Counted from the stretch's first letter, positions 50,695 through 59,923 are shown. The stretch is 64,000 nt of DNA from Nibrella saemangeumensis (GCF_039541915.1 NZ_BAABHD010000028.1:62001-126000), one strand, 5' to 3'. The notes: a model not told the origin generated them from the letters alone. Numbers and translations: made by a program.

Positions 50695-53076
50695 TTAAAA
50701 CCGCACTCTCACTCCTGCCAGAACGTTTCGGCCGGCCTGGGGGTAATAGAAGTTTTCGGTAGCAACTTGCCCCTCAGTAATGTAGCTGAATGTGTAGCCG
50801 TTAGATTCATACAGCTCATTGAACACGTTGTTCAGCAGCAGCGTAAAGGCAATTTCGTTTATGAAGCGTGGCTTTAGGGTATAAATTACCCGGATGTCAT
50901 TGACGAAGTAGGAGTTCAGGGTCCGGCTTTCGTTCGAGGTGTTATCCAGATATTGCTTGCCTACATACTTCGACAACAAACTCAGTTCTAGTCCTTTCAC
51001 GGGCGTGTAGAGTAACTGAGACCCGGCAATGATGTTGGGGGAGAAGGCAATATCGGTGTTGGTATAGACCCGTGTCTCCTGCTCACCGGTATCGTAATTG
51101 TCCAGGAATTCGGTAAACCGCTGCACTTTGTTCCGGCTGAAGGTAGCATTTACGTTCCAGCGGAGCTGACGTGCCAGCAAAGTACCCGCTTCCAGCTCGA
51201 TGCCGGCGCGGTAACTGTTTGGGATATTCACCCGGTTATAGGCCCCCACATCATTGATCTGCCCGGTTAGTACCAGTTCATTCCGGTACTTCATATAGTA
51301 TAGGTTGGCGGTAAAAGCCAGACGCTGCGCCTGCAATTTGTAACCGGCTTCCCAGTCATACAGCGTTTCAGCTTTCGGACGACTCTGTGGCGTCGACTGG
51401 GTATAGTCATTTCGATTCGGTTCCCGGTTGCCTATACCGTATGAGGCATAAATACTGCTACGGTCGTTGAGCGTATAGGTAACGCCGGTTTTCGGATTAA
51501 AGAAGGTAAGATTAGCCTCCTGTTGTACATTCCGAAAATCATTATCGTACCCCAAAAATGAGTAGCCGACCGTCCGCACCTGCATATCCGCGTAGGCATT
51601 CAACTTGGGCGTAAACTGGTAAAAGGCCTTGCCGTAAATATTTAAATCCGTTTTTATACCGTCATTATCGTAATACCGGTGCCGGATATTGCCGGTGCTG
51701 GCAAACCGCGCCCAGATTACTTCACCGAAGTGTTTGCCGTTGTACTGGTTCCAGCCCCCCCCGATATTGGCTGTCAGCTTGCCGAAACTGTTATAATCAA
51801 ACGAAAAAACGGTGCCGTAAAAGTTATTATCCAGCCACCGCCGACGAATGAGATCTGTAGTCCGGACGGTATCACTACCGAGAATAACGGGCGGCAAATT
51901 ATACCGACTCAATCTGTCTGCTTCCCGGAACTGCTCGTAATAACCGCGACCTTTGGTGTAGAACAGCGACGCATTTAACCGCCAGTTTCGGCTTAGTTCA
52001 TGCGCCGAAATAAGCTGGTAGTTGTCCTGCTGGTAGTTATCGACTTCGTTTTCGTAGGTATACGGGTTGTACGTCCGGTTTGTTTTCAACAGGTCTTCTG
52101 GCACTCCACCCCAGGCCTGATAGGTTCGCTCCTGGCCAGAGAATACATTTAGCCGGATAAAGCTCTTATTGGTATAGTAACCCGCCGACAAATAATATGA
52201 CTTCAGGTCTGACGACGCCCGGTCAATGTAGCCATTGGAGCTGATTTTCGACAGACGCGCATCGACCACGAAGTGGTTGTTGAGTAGCCCCGTTCCGGCC
52301 ATTACGTTGCTTCTAAACGTACCGAACGAACCAGCCGATACATTGCTCTCCGCGTAAGGTTCCTTCTCCAGCGTATTAGTCTGAATATTAACCGTAGCCC
52401 CAAACGAACCGGCTCCGTTTGTGGAGGTACCCACACCCCGCTGAACCTGAATGCTGCTGACCGATGAGGCAAAATCCGGCATATTGACAAAGAACGTTCC
52501 CTGTGATTCGGCATCGTTATAGGGGATGCCGTTCAGCGTTACGTTAATGCGGGTAGCGTCGGAGCCCCGGATGCGGAAACCGGTGTAACCAACACCCGCA
52601 CCGGCGTCAGAGGTAGCTACCAGCGATGGCGTAAAGTTGAGCAGTACCGGAATATCCTGCCCCAGGTTTAGTTTATTCAATTCTTTGCGGGTAACGTCGC
52701 TGTAGGCAATACCCGTTTTCCGATTGGCGCGGGTGGCACTTACCACTACTTCATCAACTACTACGACACTCCTGGGCAATTCAAAGGAAACCGTGGTGTT
52801 CTGCTGAACATCAACGGTCCTGACTGCCGGCTCGAAGCCTAAAAGAGCTACCCGAAGCTGGTAGGTACCTGGCTTGAGATTCGACAAGCTGAAGGTCCCG
52901 TTCGCATCGGTGAAGGCCCCTTTGTAGGTTCCTTCAATTGTTACGGCGGCACCCGGTAAGCCATTGCCTCCGGTTTCTTTAACGGTACCCGAAATACTAA
53001 CTTGTGCCCAGGCGGGCAGGCATGACAGCAACAGAACAACTGCCACACCAAAGCGATAGGCCGTACTTTTTTTCAT
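50695..53076 (-). CDS. TonB-dependent receptor under TPP riboswitch control (likely thiamine-compound uptake)
   Basis: 793 aa. Signal peptide ends PAWAQ (about residue 25). CarboxypepD_reg-like domain at about 27-105 (ISGTVKETGGNGLPGAAVTI). Plug with LNFTPSLVATSDAGAGVGYTG and IPYNDAESQGTFF. Barrel ends in NVLAGVRVRF. The 5' leader contains a complete TPP riboswitch (53178-53256), so it is switched off when thiamine diphosphate is plentiful. Riboswitch-controlled TonB receptors of this kind are known thiamine transporters of Bacteroidota. No thi biosynthesis gene lies next to it. Confidence 0.92.
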   Translation of the reverse strand: MKKSTAYRFGVAVVLLLSCLPAWAQVSISGTVKETGGNGLPGAAVTIEGTYKGAFTDANGTFSLSNLKPGTYQLRVALLGFEPAVRTVDVQQNTTVSFELPRSVVVVDEVVVSATRANRKTGIAYSDVTRKELNKLNLGQDIPVLLNFTPSLVATSDAGAGVGYTGFRIRGSDATRINVTLNGIPYNDAESQGTFFVNMPDFASSVSSIQVQRGVGTSTNGAGSFGATVNIQTNTLEKEPYAESNVSAGSFGTFRSNVMAGTGLLNNHFVVDARLSKISSNGYIDRASSDLKSYYLSAGYYTNKSFIRLNVFSGQERTYQAWGGVPEDLLKTNRTYNPYTYENEVDNYQQDNYQLISAHELSRNWRLNASLFYTKGRGYYEQFREADRLSRYNLPPVILGSDTVRTTDLIRRRWLDNNFYGTVFSFDYNSFGKLTANIGGGWNQYNGKHFGEVIWARFASTGNIRHRYYDNDGIKTDLNIYGKAFYQFTPKLNAYADMQVRTVGYSFLGYDNDFRNVQQEANLTFFNPKTGVTYTLNDRSSIYASYGIGNREPNRNDYTQSTPQSRPKAETLYDWEAGYKLQAQRLAFTANLYYMKYRNELVLTGQINDVGAYNRVNIPNSYRAGIELEAGTLLARQLRWNVNATFSRNKVQRFTEFLDNYDTGEQETRVYTNTDIAFSPNIIAGSQLLYTPVKGLELSLLSKYVGKQYLDNTSNESRTLNSYFVNDIRVIYTLKPRFINEIAFTLLLNNVFNELYESNGYTFSYITEGQVATENFYYPQAGRNVLAGVRVRF

Positions 53077-53177
53077 ACGATAAAAGTGACGCGAACAGGT
53101 AAAGGGGCTGTACCTATCCTTTGGTTTACATGATGATTAGATATGAAATTTCCCGCCGGCCATTAAGACCGTGTCGG

Positions 53178-53256
53178 ACCGTTCCCTTCGCCGGCATTAC
53201 CCGGTGCAGGTTCAATGGGTATAATCTCAGCCCGTTATATTAGGGCACCCCTTAAA
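53178..53256 (-). promoter_or_regulatory. TPP riboswitch (THI element)
   Basis: On the minus strand, reading 53256 down to 53178: GGGGTGCC (53251-53244), then CTGAGATTATACCC (53230-53217), then ACCTGCACCGGGTAATGCCGGCGAAGGGA (53211-53183, shown broken here), the three conserved parts of the aptamer in order. The P3-like arm lies between the first two. It sits about 100 nt before the receptor ATG at 53076. The expression platform (terminator or RBS masking) is not obvious to me. Confidence 0.95.
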
Positions 53257-53270
53257 TAAGATTAGCAGTG

Positions 53271-53278
53271 CAAATTTA
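53271..53278 (-). promoter_or_regulatory. -7 element of the riboswitch transcript
   Basis: On the minus strand TAAATTTG (53278-53271) fits TAnnTTTG. A TTG at 53306-53304 is 25 bp away, a little far. The transcript would start near 53264, just before the aptamer. Confidence 0.55.
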
Positions 53279-53403
53279 CGAACTCCGCTAATTTTAAGCT
53301 TACCAATTTTAAACTTTTTATGTAAATTAATTGTATATACATTAATTGCATACGTATAAAATTTCCCGTAAATAGTAATAACGGTTTTCAACTTACACAA
53401 GCC

Positions 53404-54339
53404 ATGAATACACTAATCAATGGAATTCACCACGTAACCGCCTTAGCCGGTGACGCTCAGCGTAATGTCGATTTCTACACCGGCGTTCTGGGTCTGAGGA
53501 TGGTCAAAAAGACGATAAACTTTGACGCCCCGGATGTCTACCACTTTTACTACGGCGACGAAACAGGGAGTCCGGGTTCAATTATGACTTTTTTTCCGTA
53601 TGGTAATATCCCACGCGGCCGAAAGGGTGGGGGACAGTTGACCTACACCGCTTTTTCTGTTCCGACAGCCTCGCTCAGCTACTGGATGGACCGTCTGGCG
53701 GAGTATAACATTCCCTATGCTGGCCCGAACAAGCGCTTCAACGAAACCTACCTCCGTTTTGAAGACTACGACGGTATGGGTATTGAGTTGGTAGCGAACA
53801 ACGAGGACAATAGACCCAGTTGGGACAACGGTAAAATACCGGCTGATTATGCTGTAAAAGGTTTTCACAGCGCCACGTTAAACGAATTCCGGGTCGATAA
53901 AACGGTAGCCCTGCTGACGGATACCATGCAGCACCGACTCGTCGCTGAAGAAGCAGACCGTTTCCGCTTCGTTGCCGGTATTGGCGGTCCTGGCACGTAC
54001 ATTGATGTTCAGCACTCACCCAATGACATAAGGGCCTTACAGGGAGCCGGATCGGTTCACCATATCGCCTTTGCCACCGACAACGACGAAACGCAAATCG
54101 CCATTCAGGAAAATCTGCAGGAAGCAGGTTTTAGTCCAACGCCGGTACTGGACCGCAATTACTTCCACAGCATCTATTTCCGCGAGCCAGGTGGTATTTT
54201 GTTTGAGGTTGCTACCAACCCGCCGGGCTTTGCCATTGACGAACCTGCAGCGGCCTTAGGACAGGAGCTTAAATTACCCGAGTGGTACGAGCCCCGTCGG
54301 GCACAAATTGAATCGGCCTTACCAAAAATTCAGTTGTAA
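53404..54339 (+). CDS. Ring-cleaving (VOC-family) dioxygenase, MhqO-like
   Basis: 311 aa with two vicinal-oxygen-chelate modules. The metal triad is probably His in NGIHHVTAL, His in GSVHHIAFAT and Glu in GILFEVATNPPG. Relatives such as Bacillus MhqO open hydroquinone-type rings. The carboxylesterase-like gene downstream (54502) and a muconolactone-isomerase-like gene (55162) form what looks like a small aromatic/quinone detoxification set. A 162-bp gap with an inverted repeat separates it from the hydrolase. Confidence 0.85.
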   Translation: MNTLINGIHHVTALAGDAQRNVDFYTGVLGLRMVKKTINFDAPDVYHFYYGDETGSPGSIMTFFPYGNIPRGRKGGGQLTYTAFSVPTASLSYWMDRLAEYNIPYAGPNKRFNETYLRFEDYDGMGIELVANNEDNRPSWDNGKIPADYAVKGFHSATLNEFRVDKTVALLTDTMQHRLVAEEADRFRFVAGIGGPGTYIDVQHSPNDIRALQGAGSVHHIAFATDNDETQIAIQENLQEAGFSPTPVLDRNYFHSIYFREPGGILFEVATNPPGFAIDEPAAALGQELKLPEWYEPRRAQIESALPKIQL

Positions 54340-54358
54340 GCCGGGAGACATTAAAACT

Positions 54359-54484
54359 AGACACTGGGCGTTAACCTTTGGCGCATACGGTCGATAAAAG
54401 ATTAGGATGGTAACGGAACAAAAGTTGTTAAGGATATTATACCGAATCAACTTCTCAACGTCTAAAGTCTAACGTCCAGCGTCT
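54359..54484. repeat. Imperfect 26-bp inverted repeat between dioxygenase and hydrolase genes
   Basis: Arms 54359-54384 and 54459-54484 match as complements at about 19 of 26 positions, with about 74 bp between. The words (agac-ctgg-cgtta) differ from the AGTAGGCAG repeats but the arrangement is similar. No gene in between. Confidence 0.55.
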
Positions 54485-54501
54485 TCACAAATCATAAACC
54501 C

Positions 54502-55143
54502 ATGATTCACGACCCAAATAATCTGTTTACGGCCGGGCAGCCGCTGGAAAAAGCCACCAAGGTAATGATTATGGTGCATGGCCGGGGCGGCAGCGCCCGT
54601 GATATTCTGACACTGGCCGAACATATCGACGATCCTGAATTTGCCTTTGTGGCTCCGCAGGCTAAACAAAACACCTGGTATCCGTATTCGTTCATGCGGC
54701 CGATGGAGGAGAATGAACCCTATCTGTCGTCGGCTTTGCAGGTATTAACCAGCACTCGGGCCCGGATGCAGTCAGACTACAATTTCAAGGCTCCGCAGAT
54801 TTATTGGCTGGGGTTCTCGCAGGGGGCCTGTCTGGCCCTGGAGTTTGTCGCCCGAAATCCAATGCCATACGGTGGCGTTTTTGGGCTGAGTGGCGGTTTG
54901 ATTGGCCCTGAAGGTACCCCGCGCCTGTACGAGGGTTCGTTTGAAGGAGCACCCGTATTTCTGGGCTGCAGCGATATAGACCCGCACATACCCAAACAGC
55001 GGGTGCTGGAGTCGGAAGGGGTATTCCGGCAGATGGAAGCAACCGTAACGGCGAAGCTCTACCCGAATTTTCCGCATTCGATTAACGAAGACGAACTAAA
55101 AATTGTTAATGCATTGATTGCCGGATCGCCGGTGATTAGTTAG
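54502..55143 (+). CDS. Alpha/beta hydrolase, carboxylesterase/phospholipase (MhqD-like)
   Basis: 213 aa. HGRGGSARD oxyanion segment. Nucleophile elbow GFSQGA with Ser106. Catalytic Asp likely in CSDIDPHIP and His in FPHSINEDE. This is the Bacillus MhqD family, which hydrolyses small esters and works with the ring-cleaving dioxygenase MhqO; here the two genes are also neighbours. The following gene at 55162 starts 18 bp after the stop, so the two probably share a transcript. Confidence 0.88.
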   Translation: MIHDPNNLFTAGQPLEKATKVMIMVHGRGGSARDILTLAEHIDDPEFAFVAPQAKQNTWYPYSFMRPMEENEPYLSSALQVLTSTRARMQSDYNFKAPQIYWLGFSQGACLALEFVARNPMPYGGVFGLSGGLIGPEGTPRLYEGSFEGAPVFLGCSDIDPHIPKQRVLESEGVFRQMEATVTAKLYPNFPHSINEDELKIVNALIAGSPVIS

Positions 55144-55161
55144 ACACCAACCTGTACATGT

Positions 55162-55458
55162 ATGAGTCAGTTCATGGTAGAATTTGACCTTCCGCACGAG
55201 ATGCCGGAAGAGTTCATAATGAGGATTCCTCAGCAGCGCCTGAAGGTCAACGAGCTGATGGAAGATGGAAAAATTATGTCTTACGCGCTCTCCATGGACC
55301 GGCAAAAGCTTTGGTGTGTGGTTAAAGCCGATACGGAGTTTGAAGTACTGGAGATTATTGGTGAATTCCCGCTGATCGGTTATATGGAACCGGCCGTGTC
55401 TGAGCTGTTGTTTAACAATGTCATCTCAGCCCGAATCCCGCTGTTTTCGCTAAACTAA
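55162..55458 (+). CDS. Muconolactone delta-isomerase-like small protein
   Basis: 98 aa, one ferredoxin-like barrel: MVEFDLPHEMPEEFIMRIPQQRL...LMEDGKIMSYALSMDRQKLWCVVKA...VLEIIGEFPLIGYM. The pattern (MVEFDLP, then a central RQKLWCVV strand) matches the MIase-like family, usually of unknown substrate. Short gap to the hydrolase upstream, so it may be a third member of the aromatic-compound cluster. The barnase-like gene follows after 54 bp. Confidence 0.75.
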   Translation: MSQFMVEFDLPHEMPEEFIMRIPQQRLKVNELMEDGKIMSYALSMDRQKLWCVVKADTEFEVLEIIGEFPLIGYMEPAVSELLFNNVISARIPLFSLN

Positions 55459-55512
55459 CAGTAGTTCCGAACAAATCTGTCAATACTTTTTTACATCAGT
55501 TCCTCTGCTTTT

Positions 55513-55986
55513 ATGAACCTGGCTTCTGTTAGCCGCTGGCTGAAATATGCTTTAGTCATTACCCAACTGCTTGTATTTGGTCATTGCCAGTCGCAGACCA
55601 CTGAGCAATCGCCTGCCTACCGTACTGAACGTAACGATAACGCTGGCCGGAAACAGAACCGGGACCGGCCAAACCAAACGCGCCGGGAGCAAAGTAAGTA
55701 CCAGGACCGACAGGGAAATATACCGGCCAAGGTGTACGAGGTACTCCGATATGTACGTACCAACAACCGTGCTCCGGAAGGTTATGTGGGTGGCCGGCGA
55801 TTTGGGAACTTTGAAAATCACCTGCCCCGCCTGGACGTATCCGGCCGACGAATTAATTACCAGGAATGGGATGTAAATCCAAAAAGAGAAGGCCGCAACC
55901 GGGGTGCCGAGCGGCTGGTGACGGGCTCCGACGGCCGGGCCTGGTATACCCGAGACCATTATAACAGCTTTGTCGAAGTAAAATGA
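55513..55986 (+). CDS. Barnase-like secreted ribonuclease
   Basis: 157 aa. Exported: MNLASVSRWLKYALVITQLLV with a signal end near GHCQS. A basic Arg/Asn/Gln-rich linker (30-70) follows, then a barnase domain from about 72. The catalytic set is Glu118 in YQEWDVNP, Arg134 in AERLV and His149 in RDHYNSF, with Arg86 in the NNRAP position where barnase has its Lys27. These match the guanyl-RNase catalytic quartet. The start codon of the inhibitor gene overlaps this stop (ATGA), so the cell makes the inhibitor with the toxin. Probably a secreted antibacterial or competitor RNase, or a mobilising nuclease. Confidence 0.88.
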   Translation: MNLASVSRWLKYALVITQLLVFGHCQSQTTEQSPAYRTERNDNAGRKQNRDRPNQTRREQSKYQDRQGNIPAKVYEVLRYVRTNNRAPEGYVGGRRFGNFENHLPRLDVSGRRINYQEWDVNPKREGRNRGAERLVTGSDGRAWYTRDHYNSFVEVK

Positions 55987-56441
55987 GTGTTAATATCTAT
56001 GTTGCCCGGTCAGAAGCGGACCTGAAAAAGTTCTCCGACTTCGCCATCGTCAAAATCGAAGGGCAGAAGTCAAAAACCCTGCGCCAATTCTATGAGCATA
56101 TTGCCGAGGTACTGGACTTTCCCGACTACTTCGGCTTCAATTTGGATTCCCTCGACGAACTGCTCAACGACCTTGAGTGGATTGAGGACCACAAACTGGC
56201 TCTTTACTTCTGCCACACGGAAGACTTTGTCAGCCAGGAGCGTAATCCAGACAAGCTAAGCAACCTGCTTCACATGCTGGATGCGACAGCCGAGGACTGG
56301 AAATGGCTCGATGAGGAGGAAGACGTATTTGCCAAAGAATTAGTGTTTATCTTTGAGGATAGTTCGCGTCTGCGGGAGTTGCTGAAGCAGGAAGAAATAG
56401 GTTTTGAATACATCTCCGGCGAGGCTGATTCGGCCGGCTGA
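55983..56441 (+). CDS. Barstar-family ribonuclease inhibitor
   Basis: 152 aa. The core is FPDYFGFNLDSLDELLNDL (Tyr49, Gly51, Asn53, Asp55; Glu59 where barstar has Asp39), the helix-plus-strand that docks into the barnase active site. It continues WIEDHKLALYFCH. The protein is about 60 residues longer than classic barstar, with acidic helical additions (ATAEDWKWLDEEEDVF). It begins inside the stop of the RNase gene (ATGA, coupled translation) and protects the producer's cytoplasm. No signal peptide, as expected. Confidence 0.88.
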   Translation: MSVNIYVARSEADLKKFSDFAIVKIEGQKSKTLRQFYEHIAEVLDFPDYFGFNLDSLDELLNDLEWIEDHKLALYFCHTEDFVSQERNPDKLSNLLHMLDATAEDWKWLDEEEDVFAKELVFIFEDSSRLRELLKQEEIGFEYISGEADSAG

Positions 56442-56566
56442 ACTCTTTTCCTAAGAACTTCACTCCTGTCAGGAACAAATACCGACATACACAGTTTCTC
56501 CATAGGTGCCGCTGAGACTAGCTCTCTTTGCGGCTTTTTGCATTAAAAGTTACAACCTGTTTCACC

Positions 56567-59500
56567 TTGAAAATCCAGGAGTTTTTACAGTTATATACGG
56601 AGGACAGCTTCGTCAAATCGCTGGCGGAGCCACTCAGACAGCGGGGTAAGGAGCCATTTCGGCTACAGTTTAAGGGAATTGCCGGCAGCCTGGACGCTAT
56701 GCTGGCGTCGGCCATATACCGGCAGACAGGGGGTACGCATTTGTTTGTAATGACAGACAAAGACGAAGCCGCTTATTTTTTCAACGATCTCCAGAATATT
56801 CTGGAACGCGAGGTGCTGCTGTTTCCAATGTCGTACAAAAAGCCATATCAGTACGAAGAGGTAGAAAATGCCAACGTACTGATGCGGGCCGAAGTCCTTA
56901 ACAAGTTGAGTCCTCCGCCCAAAGAGGGTACGCTGGTGGTAACGTATCCTGAGGCACTATCCGAGAAAGTAATCAACAAACGCTCACTACAGGCCAACAC
57001 CTTCACGGTGCGGGTGGGTGAACGTGTAGAATCCAATTTTGTTTCAGAACTGCTCCAGACCTATGAGTTTGAAAAGACCGACTTTGTGTACGAAGCTGGT
57101 CAGTTCTCCATCCGGGGGGGTATTATTGATGTGTTCTCCTTTGCCAGCGAGTTCCCGTTCCGCATCGAGTTGTTTGGTGATGAGGTGGAGAGTATCCGGG
57201 CGTTCAATCCGGAATCGCAGTTATCCACAGACCACGTCGAGTTTATCAACATCATCCCGAATATCCAGACCAAACTGATTCAGGAAATGCGGGAGCCGTT
57301 TTTTGAATTCCTTCCAAAAGATGCCTGTGTCTGGTATAAGGATATTGATTTTACGCTCGAAATTATTGAGAACAGCTTTGAGCGGGCCGAGAAAAGTTTA
57401 GCATCTGTGCTGGAAGGCAGCGGAGGTATTCAGGTTGTGTCTGACCCGGAGGACTTATTCGAGACTCGCCGGGCTTTTCTGAATCAGGTCAAGGCACTAC
57501 CATCAATCGAATTTGGGCGTAAGTTTTACTTTAAAACCGAGAATCGGCTGACCTACACATCCAAGCCGCAACCCTCGTTCAATAAGGATTTTAAACGCTT
57601 GGCCGATACGCTCACGGATAATCAGACCAAAGGCTTTACCAACATCATCACCGCTGAGTCGTTCAAACAGCTTGAACGGCTGCGTACTATTTTCGAAGAA
57701 ATTGACCCGTTTGCCAAGTTTCAGACGGTTCAGATTGGTCTTCGGGAGGGCTTTATCGATGACACGCTCAAGATAGCCTGCTACACCGACCACCAGATTT
57801 TTGATAAATACTTCAAGTACCGCATCCGCGATAAGTTCAGCAAATCAAAAGCCCTCACACTACGCGAACTGAAGACGCTCCAGCCGGGCGATTACGTTAC
57901 CCACGTCGACCATGGTATTGGCCGGTTTGCCGGTATGGAGAAAGTAGACGTAGGAGGCCGCGAACAGGAGGCCATACGGCTCATTTACCGCGATAACGAC
58001 ATTCTGCTGGTGAGTATCCACAGTTTGCACAAGATCGCTAAATACAGCGGCAGAGAGGGTGGCCCGCCAACAATGAGCAAACTTGGTTCGCAGGAGTGGG
58101 AGTTGAAGAAATCCCGCGTTAAGAAACAAGTCAAAGACATTGCTAAAGAACTGATTTCGCTCTACGCCAAACGCCGGCAGGCTCCTGGCTTCGCCTATTC
58201 GCGCGATAGCTTCTTGCAGGCTGAATTAGAATCGTCATTTCTGTACGAAGACACTCCCGACCAAGCCAAAGCGACCAATGACGTCAAAGACGACATGGAG
58301 CAGCCACACCCAATGGACCGGCTGGTCTGCGGTGACGTAGGCTTCGGCAAAACAGAGGTAGCTATTCGAGCCGCCTTTAAAGCTGTTACGGACAACAGGC
58401 AGGTAGCGGTGCTGGTACCAACCACAATCCTGGCCATGCAACATTTCAAAACGTTTAAGGAACGTATGGCTGATTTTCCGGTTACCATTGACTATATCAG
58501 TCGTTTCCGCACTCCTACGCAGACCAAAGAAATCCTGAGAAAAGTCACTACTGGCGAAATAAACATCCTGATTGGTACGCATCGCATCGTTAATAAAGAC
58601 GTAAAATTTAAAAATTTAGGGCTGCTGGTCATTGACGAAGAGCAGAAGTTCGGTGTCAAAACCAAAGACCGGCTTAAGGAGATGCGGGTAGAGGTTGATG
58701 TTCTTACGTTAACAGCAACGCCTATTCCGCGTACACTGCATTTTTCGCTAATGGGCGCGCGTGACCTTTCCGTTATTGCGACACCACCACCCAACCGTCA
58801 GCCAGTTACGACCGAAGTGCAAGTGTTTGACGAAACCATTATACGCGATGCAATCAGTTACGAATTACGTCGGGGCGGTCAGGTATTTTTTGTGCATAAC
58901 CGCATCAGCGATATAGAGTCCATCGCCAATATTGTTAAACGGTTGGTACCCGACTCCCGCGTTGCGGTAGCGCATGGTCAGATGGAAGGCGATAAGCTGG
59001 AGAAAATCATGACCTTGTTTATCGAAGGAGAATATGATGTACTGGTATCAACGAACATCATTGAGTCGGGTCTGGATATTCCCAACGCCAACACTATCAT
59101 CATCAACCAGGCGCAGAACTTTGGCTTATCTGACCTACACCAGATGCGGGGTAGGGTAGGGCGTTCTAATAAGAAAGCCTTTTGTTACCTCTTAACCCCA
59201 CCAGCCTCCGGTCTCAGCTCTGACGCCCGTAAGCGGTTGCAAACACTCGAAGACTTCTCTGACCTGGGTGAAGGCTTCAAGATTGCCATGCGTGATTTAG
59301 ATATTCGGGGGGCCGGCAACCTATTGGGTGCTGAACAGAGTGGTTTTGTCAACGATCTGGGCTACGAAATGTACCACAAGATTCTGGATGAAGCTGTTCA
59401 GGAGTTACGCGAAAATGAGTTTAAAGACATTTTTGCGCCCAAAGCCGACGATATTAAGCCTGCGTTACCGGATACCGTTATAGAGACGGACCTGAATGTA

Positions 59501-59923
59501 GTTATTCCCGAAAGGTACGTTGCTAATATATCCGAACGGCTGTCGCTTTACACTCGGTTGGACAATATTCAGAACACGACTGAACTGGAGCAATTGCGGC
59601 AGGAAATTATCGACCGGTTCGGGCCAATGCCCGGGGAGGTTGAGAACCTCATCGAAATGGTCAATGTACGCTGGAAAGCAGAGCAGTTACATTTCGAAAA
59701 ATTGACGTTAAAAAATAATATAATGAAAGGAACCTTCGTTTCTTCGGAGAACGATGCGTTCTTCAAATCAGAATTATTTGGGCGGTTAATTGACTATATC
59801 AAAAAACATCCGTCTAAATGTTCACTAAAAGAGACAAAAAGCCGTTTGATATTTACCCACTCTGACATTAATTCTGTCGATGAACTGGACAGAATTTTGG
59901 GTAAACTGACGGACTTGAGCTAA
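56567..59923 (+). CDS. mfd: Transcription-repair coupling factor
   Basis: 1118 aa from TTG 56567. There is no ATG before the conserved start KIQEFLQLYTEDSFVKSLA, so the TTG is forced (the next in-frame ATG is 45 residues in). UvrB-homology N-terminus (GSLDAMLASAIYR, TDKDEAAYFFNDLQ). RNA-polymerase-interacting domain (LQPGDYVTHVDHGIGRF). Translocase with Walker A CGDVGFGKTE and Walker B IDEEQKFG. C-terminal D7 region. It pushes stalled RNA polymerase off lesions and recruits UvrA. Followed by the GldJ-like gene 36 bp on. Confidence 0.95.
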   Translation: MKIQEFLQLYTEDSFVKSLAEPLRQRGKEPFRLQFKGIAGSLDAMLASAIYRQTGGTHLFVMTDKDEAAYFFNDLQNILEREVLLFPMSYKKPYQYEEVENANVLMRAEVLNKLSPPPKEGTLVVTYPEALSEKVINKRSLQANTFTVRVGERVESNFVSELLQTYEFEKTDFVYEAGQFSIRGGIIDVFSFASEFPFRIELFGDEVESIRAFNPESQLSTDHVEFINIIPNIQTKLIQEMREPFFEFLPKDACVWYKDIDFTLEIIENSFERAEKSLASVLEGSGGIQVVSDPEDLFETRRAFLNQVKALPSIEFGRKFYFKTENRLTYTSKPQPSFNKDFKRLADTLTDNQTKGFTNIITAESFKQLERLRTIFEEIDPFAKFQTVQIGLREGFIDDTLKIACYTDHQIFDKYFKYRIRDKFSKSKALTLRELKTLQPGDYVTHVDHGIGRFAGMEKVDVGGREQEAIRLIYRDNDILLVSIHSLHKIAKYSGREGGPPTMSKLGSQEWELKKSRVKKQVKDIAKELISLYAKRRQAPGFAYSRDSFLQAELESSFLYEDTPDQAKATNDVKDDMEQPHPMDRLVCGDVGFGKTEVAIRAAFKAVTDNRQVAVLVPTTILAMQHFKTFKERMADFPVTIDYISRFRTPTQTKEILRKVTTGEINILIGTHRIVNKDVKFKNLGLLVIDEEQKFGVKTKDRLKEMRVEVDVLTLTATPIPRTLHFSLMGARDLSVIATPPPNRQPVTTEVQVFDETIIRDAISYELRRGGQVFFVHNRISDIESIANIVKRLVPDSRVAVAHGQMEGDKLEKIMTLFIEGEYDVLVSTNIIESGLDIPNANTIIINQAQNFGLSDLHQMRGRVGRSNKKAFCYLLTPPASGLSSDARKRLQTLEDFSDLGEGFKIAMRDLDIRGAGNLLGAEQSGFVNDLGYEMYHKILDEAVQELRENEFKDIFAPKADDIKPALPDTVIETDLNVVIPERYVANISERLSLYTRLDNIQNTTELEQLRQEIIDRFGPMPGEVENLIEMVNVRWKAEQLHFEKLTLKNNIMKGTFVSSENDAFFKSELFGRLIDYIKKHPSKCSLKETKSRLIFTHSDINSVDELDRILGKLTDLS

